A program made the position numbers and the translations under genes. DNA of 59,648 nt, from positions 1 through 59,648 of the forward strand of contig NZ_JARPQB010000029.1 in assembly GCF_029478665.1 (NCBI RefSeq). The letters run 5' to 3'. Positions 8,699 through 17,609 of this stretch are shown piece after piece (positions within the stretch are counted from its first letter, which is position 1; the number at the start of each line of letters is the position of its first letter). The DNA is from Pseudomonas entomophila (lineage in GTDB: Bacteria > Pseudomonadota > Gammaproteobacteria > Pseudomonadales > Pseudomonadaceae). Under the pieces are notes generated by a model. That model did not search any database and was not told the origin of the DNA. It saw only the letters and a program-made list of their open reading frames with translations.

Positions 8699-9187
8699 TC
8701 AGGAATTGCCGGTCAGGTGGCTGAACAACCCGTCGGGCATCGCCTTGCCATTGGCCTTGTAGATCGCCGCCAGGTGATCGGCGGCTTCCTGTTCGGAGAT
8801 GAAGCCGTCGTGGTTGCTGTCGATCTTGTCGAAATCGCCGGCACGATCCTTGGCCACCACGAGGAACTCCTCGCGCGAGACCTTGCCGTCGTGGTTGGTG
8901 TCGGTGCGTGAGAACGAGGCGTCGCCGCACTTGCCTTCGCCGCATTTGCCCTCGGTACCGGCCTTGGCGCTGGCGCCACATTTGCCCTCGCCGCACTTGC
9001 CCTCGGTGCTGGCCTTGGCGCTGGCGCCGCATTTGCCTTCACCACATTTGCCCTCGCCAGGCGTCTTGGTGGCAGCCAGCTGGTAGCCTTGGGACAGCGG
9101 TTCGACCGCGAAGGCGGTGTTGCCCAGGACCATGCCGCCGATCAAGGTGGCGCCGAGCAGGCCAAGCGTATTACGGGTGGTTTTCAT
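8699..9187 (-). CDS. EGKCG-repeat RiPP precursor fused to two EF-hands (bufferin/HvfA family)
   Basis: The 162-residue protein has a Sec signal peptide (residues 1-27, ending NTAFA) and then three pairs of EGKCG motifs with cysteines at 48/53, 65/70 and 82/87, spaced by ASAKA linkers. After these come two canonical EF-hand loops, DTNHDGKVSREE (96-107) and DSNHDGFISEQE (123-134). EGKCG precursors are modified by DUF692/DUF2063 partners, which follow on the same strand, and are linked to copper stress and periplasmic metal buffering. The EF-hand domain suggests an added calcium-binding or folding module. The ATG at 9187 has GGAG eight bases before it and starts the signal peptide. Export and metal binding are inference. 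Confidence 0.85.
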   Translation of the reverse strand: MKTTRNTLGLLGATLIGGMVLGNTAFAVEPLSQGYQLAATKTPGEGKCGEGKCGASAKASTEGKCGEGKCGASAKAGTEGKCGEGKCGDASFSRTDTNHDGKVSREEFLVVAKDRAGDFDKIDSNHDGFISEQEAADHLAAIYKANGKAMPDGLFSHLTGNS

Positions 9188-9247
9188 GATGTCGCTCCAC
9201 GTGTGGTTGAAAAGTGGAGCCATTGGGCCTGGGCGGTGTGTCACGGG

Positions 9248-9314
9248 TGTATCGCACGGGAGCGGGTTTTGTATGAAAACAACGCGGGATGCGGGGTAGA
9301 TACAGTGCGATACA
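9248..9314. promoter_or_regulatory. Distant inverted repeat upstream of the bufferin operon
   Basis: TGTATCGCAC (9248-9257) and GTGCGATACA (9305-9314) form a perfect 10-base inverted repeat with 47 bases between. They lie 60-130 bases upstream of the precursor start, where its promoter must be. Looping or two binding sites for one regulator are possible. Confidence 0.4.
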
Positions 9315-9340
9315 AAGCCTGGACGTGGGAGCCGGTGTTC

Positions 9341-9360
9341 GCCGGCAAGCCGGCTCCTAC
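9341..9360. repeat. Single REP unit
   Basis: GCCGGCAAGCCGGCTCCTAC is one REP unit of the second class, alone between the DUF4174 gene and the bufferin promoter region. Confidence 0.7.
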
Positions 9361-9389
9361 GGTTTCAGCGTGATGGGGCGTGCAGGTGA

Positions 9390-9950
9390 TCAGTCGTCGA
9401 GCGGTTTGGGCGGCGCCGCGGGCTTGGCCGGTTTGGCCGGTTTGCCGGGTTTGCTCTCCTTGGGGGCAGGCTCCGCAACGCTGGCCACCGGCTCCGGCGC
9501 GGTGACCGTCTTCTCGCTGGCGGGCAGCTCATCGACCGCCTTGAAGATCACCTGCGGGTCGATCTTTTCGCCACTGTCATCGTCCTTGAGGATGTGCCGC
9601 TCGCCATCCTTGCCCACCAGGATCACCTTGGTGCCCTTGCTGGCACCCAGCTTGAGTTCGCGGATCAGGGCCATGGTGGCCTGCTGCTCGAGGTTCTTGT
9701 CCTCGCGCTTGCCCATCATGTTGGCGACGCTGTACAGCACCAGGTTGCGTTCAGTGAAGCCCGCCTTGGTGGCCGGGTCTTCCAGGGCCTGGTTCAGGCC
9801 GCGCAGGGTCGGGTCGGCGGTACTCGGGGCGATGATGACCAATGGCCTGGCCTTGCCCAGCTCCTTGGCCAGCGGTGCGTCACTGTCCGCGGCCAACAGC
9901 GGCCCGGCGATGGCGATCAGGGTGGCGAAGGTCAATGACCGAACGAGCAT
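9390..9950 (-). CDS. Periplasmic DUF4174 domain protein
   Basis: The 186-residue protein begins with a signal peptide ending GPLLAADS and contains a thioredoxin-fold-like DUF4174 domain (KARPLVIIAPSTADPTLRGL; KVILVGKDGERHILKDDD). It ends in a lysine/proline/alanine-rich tail (repeats of KPAKPA). The family has no proven function; members are small secreted proteins. The ATG at 9950 is preferred because AAGGAG lies six bases before it; the ATG at 9956 touches the ribosome site. It lies upstream of the bufferin operon on the same strand, separated by about 200 bases and a REP, so co-regulation is uncertain. Confidence 0.75.
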   Translation of the reverse strand: MLVRSLTFATLIAIAGPLLAADSDAPLAKELGKARPLVIIAPSTADPTLRGLNQALEDPATKAGFTERNLVLYSVANMMGKREDKNLEQQATMALIRELKLGASKGTKVILVGKDGERHILKDDDSGEKIDPQVIFKAVDELPASEKTVTAPEPVASVAEPAPKESKPGKPAKPAKPAAPPKPLDD

Positions 9951-10026
9951 GCGCATCTCCTTGTTCTCTCGATAACACCAAAGACTGCGGATCAGGGAGA
10001 AAGATCCGACGCGGGAGCCTAAACCA

Positions 10027-10070
10027 CCTGACCAAACAGCTGGTCAGGCGAAAGGTAACTGACCATTACC
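10027..10070. promoter_or_regulatory. Palindromic operator-like sites upstream of the DUF4174 gene
   Basis: CCTGACCA (10027-10034) and TGGTCAGG (10041-10048) form a perfect 8-base inverted repeat with a 6-base spacer. A third TGACCA half-site follows inside GGTAA-N7-TTACC (10054-10070). This looks like a dimeric regulator site of the GntR or TetR type. Which regulator binds is unknown. Confidence 0.4.
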
Positions 10071-10157
10071 GGACCGCCTCTGGCCGGCCGCCGCCTTCCC
10101 ATGAATCCGCCAGCGGCTGACCTGAGCATAGTCCAAGGCCAACCCGCATGAAGTGCG

Positions 10158-13100
10158 TCATTGCAGGCCGACCCGCCAGGTATGTGCACTTCTGGCCAAC
10201 GCTTCGCGGGTCAACGCCAGCAAGGTATCGTGCTCACGCTGGCGGATCCGCGCCTGCAGGCGGTCGATGGCCTCGTCGGGTGCATTCCGGGCGAGCAGAT
10301 CGTCGAGTTGGTCATGGTCGGACTGCGGCACGCGCAACCGCTCGGCGAAGGTGCTCTCGAGATATTGGCGCCAGAACCGCAGTTCCACCATCCAGGCGCT
10401 GATGGCTTCCTCGGTCTGCGCGGTAACGATCCAGTTGCGCGCCCTGACGGTATCCGCGCGCCCGATGTTGGCCACGCGTCGGTGGAGCATGCCATCGAAC
10501 TCTACCGGCAGATCCAGTTCGCCCTGCAGGTCGATCCGGTAGGCCAGCGCCACCTCGAGCGACTCCACGCCTGCGGTCGGCATGATCTCGGCGTGCGCCC
10601 AGGCCAGTTCGTCGAGCCTCTGCAAGCGCCACAGTTGCCCCCCGAGGTGCAGCAGCACCTGCTCTCGCTGCCCTGGCAGTTTGCCCTGCTCGGCCCGCCA
10701 GACCCTCACCCGCACCTCCAGGTCACTGAAGCGGAAGGTGGCACTGTCCTCGCAGCGGGTCACCACCGAGTTGTCGAACAGTTCCTGCTTCAATTCTGTG
10801 TTTTCCCGCATGAGCTGCATCATTCGCAACAAGCGGGCAGCCAGGTAGCGCGCACTGAACTCGCCGCGAAAATCGGCCGACGTCGTGAGCTCACCCAGCA
10901 GATGAAAGAAATGCTCGGAATCGGCCTCGCCTTCCAGAAGGTCCCAGACCGCCGCCATTTCATCGCGCAGTTCGGTGTCCACCAGGTCGAGCCAGCGCAG
11001 TTGCATCGGTACCTGGCTGCCCGCCACGGCATTCCATGCAATCACAGCCTGGTCCGGTGCCGCCAGCAAATTGCCGAACAGGTGCACCCTGCCCGCGCGC
11101 CACAGGCGGGACTGATGGAAGCCCTCGGGCAACATATTGATGCTGTTGTCGCTGAGGTCCAGGGTGTGCAGCCGCGGCGCCTCCATCACGCCATAGGGCA
11201 TGTCGGCGATCTCCGTGCGACTCAGCAGCAGAGCGTTGAGCCTCGGCATGCCAAGCACCGAGAACGGCCTGCGCAGCGGATTGCGCGAGAGATTCAGGTA
11301 GATCAGCGATCTGCAGCCGGCCAGGATCAGCGCCTGGCCGGCATCCAGGGTGATCCGGTTGCTCGACAGGTCGAGTACTTCCAGGCGCTCGCTCAACGCC
11401 AGCGACAAAGGCAGACGTTGCAAATTGCAGCCAGTGATTTCCAAGGTATGCAGGTTGGGGAACGCGCGCAGGAAATCGTCCGGTATCGACCTGAGCCTCA
11501 TCACCCGCAACGCCAGGCTCGACACATGGGGAAAGCTGAGCTGCACCGGAATGCTTGGCAGTTGCTTCAGGCGGCTACCGGTCTGGGTCAAAAGGTAGCC
11601 TCCCATCACGGGCGTATCACCGCCCAGCTCAGGGACCAGGAAGCGCCAGCAATCCATGAGCCCCTGCATAAATTCGCCGCGCGCCTCCCATTCACTGGTG
11701 GCGAAGGCCTTGCGCCGCCAGGCGCTCAGGGTCTTGGCCAGCAGTGCGTGCTGCTCCTCCAGCACGCCCAGCTGCGCGTCGGCATCCCGCCCTTCCTGCT
11801 GCAGCTGCTCGAGCCACTGCTGGATTTGCGCATCGCTGAAGGCTGGGTACAGGTCCCGCAACCTTGCCGCCAGCGCCCTGGGCCTATTGCTGGCCAGGCC
11901 GAACCATCGACGCCAGCCACTGAGCGGGTAGCCGGTGCGACCGCCATCAAGGCGCTGCGGGGCCAGGAATGAAGTGGGCGGACGGTCCAGGCCCAGGGCC
12001 TCTACGACGATCTGGCGCTGCCCCAGGGCCTGACGCGCCAGTGCGCCGCGCAACAACGAGGCAAACGGCTCACCGATACCCAGCATGTCCCGTTGCTCGG
12101 TGGAGAACCCCCGGCCCATGACGGTGAACAGCTCACCTGGCGCGCCAATGGCGCCACCGTTCCGGTCCCGCAGCTGGAACACACCCTCGCGATGGACCAG
12201 CTGCAGTTCGCGCCCCGTACCGCCGGTCGTCAGCAGTGGTTCGCCGGCGTCTGCGTCGAACAGCTGCCAGCGCGGCGACGTTGCAGCACCTGGCATTTTC
12301 TCCAGCAGCCTCAGGACGACTCGCACCAGGTCGAGACTTTGTGGTGTATCGAGGGTCAATGCTTCCAGTGCCCTGGCGGCACGAATGCGCCGGGTCCGGG
12401 TACTGGCCGCCTGGGCCATGGCCAAGGGGACTTTGCGGTTGTCCAGCAGGCTTTGCCGATCCTCGTCGCTGGCCTCACGCAGCAGTGCCTGGGCGGCGAG
12501 GCGATGCAAGCTGGCAAAGTCGCGCTGCAGCAGCTGCGTGGCATCGGTGGTGGGGAACTGTTCGTCGTACAGCTGCTGCAAGAGGCTGCGCCGTTGGGCC
12601 CACAGGTGTTCGGCCAGCGCCTGGTCGTTCATCTGCTCGGCGCCCGACAGCCCCCTCGCCTTGGCATACAAGGGTGCGTCGTCGATCATCGCCCCTGCAC
12701 GCAGTTGGCCGATCAACGCCGCGATGCGATCGGCCAGCACGATTCGGCTGACCGTATCGACCAACTCGGCTTGAGGTGCCTGGCCATAGACATGCAACCT
12801 TCGCAAGTCACTCGCCTCCAGGCCGTGGATAGCCAGGGCCTGGTCGATCCGTGCGTCGTCCAGGCTGTCGAATGCTCCACCCAGCCGGCGGAACATCACA
12901 TGGCTATCCTCCCACTCGGAGGGCTGCTCGCTCCAGACACGCCAGGCGCCGGCACCGTTGTGGCGCAACAGAGGGCCATGCCCCTGCAGCGGGCGCAGTT
13001 GCCATTGCTCGTCCGAGGCGCGCTGAATCACCGGGTAATAGTGGCCCAGCAACCTGATCCAGTGCTGATCGCCCAATCGGTAGATCCCTTGATCGTCCGC

Positions 13101-14645
13101 TGTGGCCTCGGACCCAGGCGCCTCGCTGCAAAACGGTACGAGGTCGCCGCTCCATAGTTTTTCGCTACCGTCCTCCATACGCGCCGGAACCAGTTCGTCC
13201 ACCACATTCCAGGCCCGGCGCACCGCCAACACGCCGGCAACCGTCACGCCGGTCACGACCACGGTCTTGCCGATGCTCAACACATGATCCAGCGCCGCCC
13301 TGGTATCGCCTTCCCGCCAGTCCTCGACGGCATGGAAGGTTTCCTTCAGCAGGTCCCAGGCCATCACCGCCAGCAAAGCGACGCCGATCTGCGGCACGAA
13401 CAGCCCTGCCAGGCCCAGCAGGGTCCAGCCTTCGGCAGCCAGGCGCTTGTCGTGTGCCACTTGCAGCGCACGGTCGAGCTGCGCCACGGGCGGCGCGATC
13501 ATCGCCGCATCGTCCTTTATTCGCGCGATGTGCGCATCGGCCAGGTGCTCGAACAAGGCAGCCGGGTATGCGCGCATGCGTTCATCCAGATCGCGGGTGG
13601 CCCAGACGGCCACATCGCCCAGGCGTTCCTCGACCTTGGTGAAGAATTGCTGGCTGTCACGGCGGCGCACGAAGCGTCGGAAGAAGCGCTGGTACTCGAC
13701 ATTGCGCAGACGCATGCCCAGCACACGCCTGGCAAAATCCTCCAGATCGTCGCGGGCGCTCCAGGGGCCCTGTGGGTCGCCTGGAATGTAGACCAGCACG
13801 CGCCGGCTGGTATCGAACAACCAGCCCTTGTCGACCACATCCAATACGACGATCTGCTGCAAGTCGCAGCCAAATGCCTGCAATTGCCTGGCAATGACTG
13901 GCGCCCCTTCCAGCGTGCCTGGCTGGCCATCGCGATACAGGCCGATCACCAGCGCCAGCTCGGCCTCGGTCAGCACACCATCGACCTTTGCCTTGCAGGC
14001 ATCGATCACCAGGTTGGCCTGGTACAGTTGGGTGAGCAGCGCCTTGATGCCCTGCCCGTTCGCCGCCTGACCTGCGCCTGCATCCAGCACGCCAGCCAGG
14101 TGTTCCTGGTAGCGCCTGCCCAAGTCCAATTCACGGCACATCGCGGCAAAGCCCTGTGCGCCGGGGTGCGCCAGCGCGGTGCCGGCAGCATCGACCACGG
14201 CATTGCGCCGGGGCTGTCCGTTGGAGCCGGCTTCCTGCACGGTGAAATTACACAATGCCGCCTCCAGCAGCGGCGTTTCGTAGTCGTCGGTGCCCTGCAA
14301 GGGATAACGCCCAGCGACCTGGCCACCTTCATTGGCCCAGTAAAAGTACTGCTGGCGAAAGAATAACGTGTCGACCGCCTGATCGACCTTGTAGCGCTCG
14401 GCCAACGCCTGCTGCAGCAAGGGCCTGGTGAATGCGTCGATTCCCTGAACGGGCGTAAACGCTGCATCCAGCCCCTGCTGGCAGGCCAGGCTGGTCTTGA
14501 GCGCCTCGCTCAGGACGTCGAACTGTACCGGGCTCAATTCACTCATCCATGAGGGTAGGCGGCGGGCGATCAAGCGGTCCTGATACGCCTGTTCGATGGC
14601 CAGTGTGTCGACGCTCGTTACCGGTTGCTTGGCAGTGGTGCCCAT
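10158..14645 (-). CDS. NEL-type E3 ubiquitin ligase-like effector with DUF6543 and LRR domains
   Basis: The 1495-residue protein has a long N-terminal DUF6543 (dermonecrotic-toxin-type) region, about residues 1-700. This region contains two hydrophobic segments near 400-430 and 458-475 (LGLAGLFVPQIGVALLAVMA; VVVTGVTVAGVLAV). Leucine-rich repeats follow at about 1060-1190 (LHTLEITGCNLQRLP, LEVLDLSSNRI, LHTLDLSDNSINMLP). A C-terminal NEL domain at about 1200-1495 contains the CxD catalytic motif as CED, Cys1298. NEL enzymes such as IpaH and SspH transfer ubiquitin in host cells. No type III secretion genes are in the window, so delivery is unknown. The ATG at 14645 has GGAGG before it. The gene stands alone. 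Confidence 0.88.
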   Translation of the reverse strand: MGTTAKQPVTSVDTLAIEQAYQDRLIARRLPSWMSELSPVQFDVLSEALKTSLACQQGLDAAFTPVQGIDAFTRPLLQQALAERYKVDQAVDTLFFRQQYFYWANEGGQVAGRYPLQGTDDYETPLLEAALCNFTVQEAGSNGQPRRNAVVDAAGTALAHPGAQGFAAMCRELDLGRRYQEHLAGVLDAGAGQAANGQGIKALLTQLYQANLVIDACKAKVDGVLTEAELALVIGLYRDGQPGTLEGAPVIARQLQAFGCDLQQIVVLDVVDKGWLFDTSRRVLVYIPGDPQGPWSARDDLEDFARRVLGMRLRNVEYQRFFRRFVRRRDSQQFFTKVEERLGDVAVWATRDLDERMRAYPAALFEHLADAHIARIKDDAAMIAPPVAQLDRALQVAHDKRLAAEGWTLLGLAGLFVPQIGVALLAVMAWDLLKETFHAVEDWREGDTRAALDHVLSIGKTVVVTGVTVAGVLAVRRAWNVVDELVPARMEDGSEKLWSGDLVPFCSEAPGSEATADDQGIYRLGDQHWIRLLGHYYPVIQRASDEQWQLRPLQGHGPLLRHNGAGAWRVWSEQPSEWEDSHVMFRRLGGAFDSLDDARIDQALAIHGLEASDLRRLHVYGQAPQAELVDTVSRIVLADRIAALIGQLRAGAMIDDAPLYAKARGLSGAEQMNDQALAEHLWAQRRSLLQQLYDEQFPTTDATQLLQRDFASLHRLAAQALLREASDEDRQSLLDNRKVPLAMAQAASTRTRRIRAARALEALTLDTPQSLDLVRVVLRLLEKMPGAATSPRWQLFDADAGEPLLTTGGTGRELQLVHREGVFQLRDRNGGAIGAPGELFTVMGRGFSTEQRDMLGIGEPFASLLRGALARQALGQRQIVVEALGLDRPPTSFLAPQRLDGGRTGYPLSGWRRWFGLASNRPRALAARLRDLYPAFSDAQIQQWLEQLQQEGRDADAQLGVLEEQHALLAKTLSAWRRKAFATSEWEARGEFMQGLMDCWRFLVPELGGDTPVMGGYLLTQTGSRLKQLPSIPVQLSFPHVSSLALRVMRLRSIPDDFLRAFPNLHTLEITGCNLQRLPLSLALSERLEVLDLSSNRITLDAGQALILAGCRSLIYLNLSRNPLRRPFSVLGMPRLNALLLSRTEIADMPYGVMEAPRLHTLDLSDNSINMLPEGFHQSRLWRAGRVHLFGNLLAAPDQAVIAWNAVAGSQVPMQLRWLDLVDTELRDEMAAVWDLLEGEADSEHFFHLLGELTTSADFRGEFSARYLAARLLRMMQLMRENTELKQELFDNSVVTRCEDSATFRFSDLEVRVRVWRAEQGKLPGQREQVLLHLGGQLWRLQRLDELAWAHAEIMPTAGVESLEVALAYRIDLQGELDLPVEFDGMLHRRVANIGRADTVRARNWIVTAQTEEAISAWMVELRFWRQYLESTFAERLRVPQSDHDQLDDLLARNAPDEAIDRLQARIRQREHDTLLALTREALARSAHTWRVGLQ

Positions 14646-14731
14646 GTCGTACCTCCAGGTCAGAATGGCGTACGAGGCTACCTGCGGCGTTGGCGCGGCG
14701 ATGGCTAGCTAATTACCACCTGCCCCGGAAA

Positions 14732-14753
14732 GCCAGGCTTCACAAAGCCTGGC
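14732..14753. other. Hairpin upstream of the NEL gene
   Basis: GCCAGGCTT and AAGCCTGGC form a perfect 9-base stem with loop CACA. No T tract follows on either strand, so it is not a standard terminator. It lies 87-108 bases upstream of the NEL start and may be in its leader or promoter. Confidence 0.4.
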
Positions 14754-14960
14754 AGGAGGCGCTTGTCACCTACCTCTCGTCAGTGGCCTCCTCACAATAC
14801 TGGCAATCTGGCTACCACTAACTACCCTCTGTGCTTGCCTCGGCGTTGGCCGACCCAGGCCGAAAACAAGCGTTGAACCGTTCCGCCCGACAAGACAAAA
14901 GGATTGCTCGTAGCGCCTCCGCTCCCCCACCTCTAGAGTCTTCACGTCAAGGAGAGATGT

Positions 14961-15164
14961 GTGCACTTTGGATCGTCATGCCTTTGCCTGCTGCCTGGTC
15001 GTGCATCACGCAATGCCTCACCCCCTGGACGCATCCCAGACTCCCCCTCAGAGCTCAACGCACTCCGGGGCCTCGCCTGCCTACAGCCATCGAAAGCCTT
15101 GATCACGGTGCGTTTTCACCAGCGCTCCCTGGCGTTGGATGACAGCTTGATTAACAAAACTTAA
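14961..15164 (+). CDS. Possible short leader-type ORF (67 aa), low confidence
   Basis: A GTG at 14961 lies six bases after a good AAGGAG (14949-14954) and opens a 67-residue frame ending ALDDSLINKT. The frame has an early cysteine-rich stretch (SSCLCLL) but no family resemblance that I recognise. An alternative ATG at 14957 reads another frame. It is upstream of the ugd operon and could be a leader or chance frame. Confidence 0.2.
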   Translation: MHFGSSCLCLLPGRASRNASPPGRIPDSPSELNALRGLACLQPSKALITVRFHQRSLALDDSLINKT

Positions 15165-15273
15165 ACAACGTTGTGACACTTTTTTACAGCTTGTAAGCCG
15201 AGGCTCTGCACGTCAGCGAAGCCCAGCACGGCATTGGTCATTACCTGCCCAGATTCGATCATGGAGCTGCTAG

Positions 15274-16611
15274 ATGAAGGTGACGGTTTTCGGTACCGGT
15301 TATGTCGGCCTCACCCAGGCGGTGTGCCTGGCCCAGGTGGGGCATTCGGTGATGTGCATGGATGTCGACGCTGAACGGGTCGCCAGCTTGAGCCAGGGGC
15401 ACTGCCCGATCTTCGAGCCGGGCCTGGCGGCGATGCTGGAGAAGAACCTCGAATGCGGCCGCCTCACGTTCACCACCGATGCCAGGCGGGCCAGCAACCA
15501 TGCCACGTTGCTGTTCATCGCTGTCGGCACACCGCCGCTCGCCGATGGCAGCGCCGACCTGCGCCATGTGTTCGCGGTGGTCGACAGCATCGTGGCGCAC
15601 GCCGACGGCTCCAGGATAATTGTCAATAAATCCACTTCACCGGTCGGTACGGTCGACCGCATCAAGGCGCATATCGACCAGCGCGTGGCCGACAATCGCG
15701 AATTCCAGGTACTCAGCAACCCGGAATTCCTCAAGGAAGGCTCGGCCGTCGATGACTTCATGCGCCCCGAGCGCATCATCATCGGCGGCGCCGGGCCGGC
15801 CGAAGTGGAGCTGCTGCGCGAGCTCTACCTGCCGTTCAGCCGCAACCGTGAAAAGCTCATGGTCATGGACGCGCGCAGCGCCGAGCTGACCAAGTACGCC
15901 GCCAACTGCATGCTGGCGACGAAGATCTCCTTCATCAACGAAATCGCCAACCTGGCCGAGCATGTGGGCGCCGATATCGAGATGGTGCGCCGTGGCATCG
16001 GCTCGGACCCGCGCATCGGCTACGACTTCATCTACCCCGGCTGTGGCTTTGGCGGCTCGTGCTTCCCCAAGGACCTGCAGGCCCTGCGCAAGTGCGCCGA
16101 GGCCGAAGGTTTCGAGCCGCACCTGCTGCGCGCGGTGGAGTCAGTCAACGAACGGCAGAAGAACCGCCTGTTCGACAAGATCGCCCGGCACTACCCCGAG
16201 GGTGTGCAAGGCAAGGTCTTCGCGCTCTGGGGCCTGGCCTTCAAGCCCAACACCAATGACATCCGCGAGGCCTCCAGCCGGGTGCTGATCGAAGCCTTGT
16301 GGGCCGCGGGCGCGAGAATCCAGGCTCACGACCCCCAGGCCATGGCGGAAATCCAGCGGCACTACGGCGAGCGCGCCGACCTGCGCCTGGTGCACTGCAA
16401 GGACGACGCGCTGGAGGGTGCCGACGCCCTGGTGATCGTGACCGAGTGGCAGGACTACCGGGTGCTCAACCTGGACCAGGTGCCGCATCTGCTGGCCGAC
16501 CGGGTGGTGTTCGACGGTCGCAACCTGTTCGAGCCCGAGCACATGGCCGCCGCGGGCCTCACGTACTACGGCATCGGCCGTGGCCAGGTGCAGCCGCCAT
16601 GCCCGTACTGA
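15274..16611 (+). CDS. ugd: UDP-glucose 6-dehydrogenase
   Basis: The 445-residue enzyme oxidises UDP-glucose to UDP-glucuronate with two NAD+. It has the N-terminal NAD-binding motif TVFGTGYVGLTQ and the catalytic cysteine in YPGCGFGGSCFPKD (Cys263). The C-terminal UDP-binding domain (ALWGLAFKPNTNDIREASS; VFDGRNLF) completes the family architecture, and the length is normal. The ATG follows GGAGCTGCTAG. It is first in a seven-gene operon, overlapping the next gene by 13 bases. The product feeds directly into the epimerase that follows. Confidence 0.95.
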   Translation: MKVTVFGTGYVGLTQAVCLAQVGHSVMCMDVDAERVASLSQGHCPIFEPGLAAMLEKNLECGRLTFTTDARRASNHATLLFIAVGTPPLADGSADLRHVFAVVDSIVAHADGSRIIVNKSTSPVGTVDRIKAHIDQRVADNREFQVLSNPEFLKEGSAVDDFMRPERIIIGGAGPAEVELLRELYLPFSRNREKLMVMDARSAELTKYAANCMLATKISFINEIANLAEHVGADIEMVRRGIGSDPRIGYDFIYPGCGFGGSCFPKDLQALRKCAEAEGFEPHLLRAVESVNERQKNRLFDKIARHYPEGVQGKVFALWGLAFKPNTNDIREASSRVLIEALWAAGARIQAHDPQAMAEIQRHYGERADLRLVHCKDDALEGADALVIVTEWQDYRVLNLDQVPHLLADRVVFDGRNLFEPEHMAAAGLTYYGIGRGQVQPPCPY

Positions 16612-17609
16612 TCACCGGCGCCGCCGGCTTCATCGGTTTCCACCTCGCCCGGCGCCTGTGCCAGGAGGGCCTGGAGGTGGTGGGCATCGACAACCTCAAC
16701 ACCTACTACAGCGTCGAGCTCAAGCACGCGCGCCTGAAGCAACTGGCCGAATGGCCGAACTTTCGTTTCGAGTCCCTCGACATCGCCGACCAGGACGCGC
16801 TGCTCCGGCTGTTCGCCGCGCACGATTTCACCGAGGTGATCCACCTGGCCGCCCAGGCCGGCGTGCGCTATTCGTTGGACAACCCCAGCGTGTACGGCCA
16901 GTCGAACCTGGTGGGGTTTCTCAACATGCTCGAGGCTTGCCGCCAGTACCGGCCCCAGCATCTGGTCTACGCCTCCAGCAGTTCGGTCTACGGCGCCAAC
17001 GCCAAGCTGCCGTTCTGTGTCGAAGACCCGGTGGAGCAGCCAGTCTCGCTGTATGCCGCTAGCAAGCGCGCCAACGAGCTGATGGCCCACAGTTACGCGC
17101 ACCTCTACCAGATCCCCATGACCGGCCTGCGCTTCTTCACCGTGTATGGCCCGTGGGGCCGCCCCGACATGGCGCTGTTCAAGTTCACCCAGGCCATCCT
17201 CGAAGGCCGGCCGATCGACCTCTACAACCACGGCCAGATGGGGCGGGATTTCACCTACATCGACGACATCGTCGAAAGCATCCGACGCCTGCGCGTCAAG
17301 CCGCCCCAGGCCGGTGAAGGGCAACCGCCTTGCCAACTGTTCAACATTGGTCGCGGCGAACCGATCGAGCTGCTGAGCTTCGTCGAATGCCTGGAGGACG
17401 CCCTGGGCATCAAGGCACAGCGCAACTACCTGCCGTTCCAGCCGGGTGACGTGCACCAGACCTGGGCCGATGTGTCGTCGCTGGCGCGCTGGATCGATTT
17501 CTCCCCGAGCACCTCGCTGGAGCAGGGTGTGCGGGCATTCGTCGGCTGGTACCGGGATTTCTACACCGGTACCCGCCGCGCAACCACAACAACGACACAG
17601 GAAGCCTGA
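16599..17609 (+). CDS. UDP-glucuronate 4-epimerase-like SDR (UDP-galacturonate forming)
   Basis: The 336-residue extended short-chain dehydrogenase has LITGAAGFIGFHLARRL for NAD binding, the SSSSVYG motif, and the catalytic YAASK. The pattern NLNTYYSVELKHARL and TVYGPWGRPDMALFKFTQAI is typical of UDP-glucuronate 4-epimerases (Gla/CapI group) rather than UDP-glucose epimerases. It would convert UDP-glucuronate to UDP-galacturonate in the cytoplasm. The start is the ATG at 16599, inside the end of ugd. An upstream extension of the frame overlaps ugd and is rejected. The substrate assignment also rests on the adjacent ugd. Confidence 0.85.
   Translation: MPVLITGAAGFIGFHLARRLCQEGLEVVGIDNLNTYYSVELKHARLKQLAEWPNFRFESLDIADQDALLRLFAAHDFTEVIHLAAQAGVRYSLDNPSVYGQSNLVGFLNMLEACRQYRPQHLVYASSSSVYGANAKLPFCVEDPVEQPVSLYAASKRANELMAHSYAHLYQIPMTGLRFFTVYGPWGRPDMALFKFTQAILEGRPIDLYNHGQMGRDFTYIDDIVESIRRLRVKPPQAGEGQPPCQLFNIGRGEPIELLSFVECLEDALGIKAQRNYLPFQPGDVHQTWADVSSLARWIDFSPSTSLEQGVRAFVGWYRDFYTGTRRATTTTTQEA

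Larger units (their letters stand above)
14646..15273. other. Long intergenic region between the NEL gene and the glycan operon
   Basis: This region separates two divergent transcription units. It contains a hairpin at 14732-14753 and a low-confidence short frame at 14961-15164. The 15140-15200 stretch is AT-rich and probably holds the promoter of the ugd operon, including the imperfect direct repeat TTAACAAAAC/TTAAACAACG (15151-15170). No RNA gene was recognised. Confidence 0.5.
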
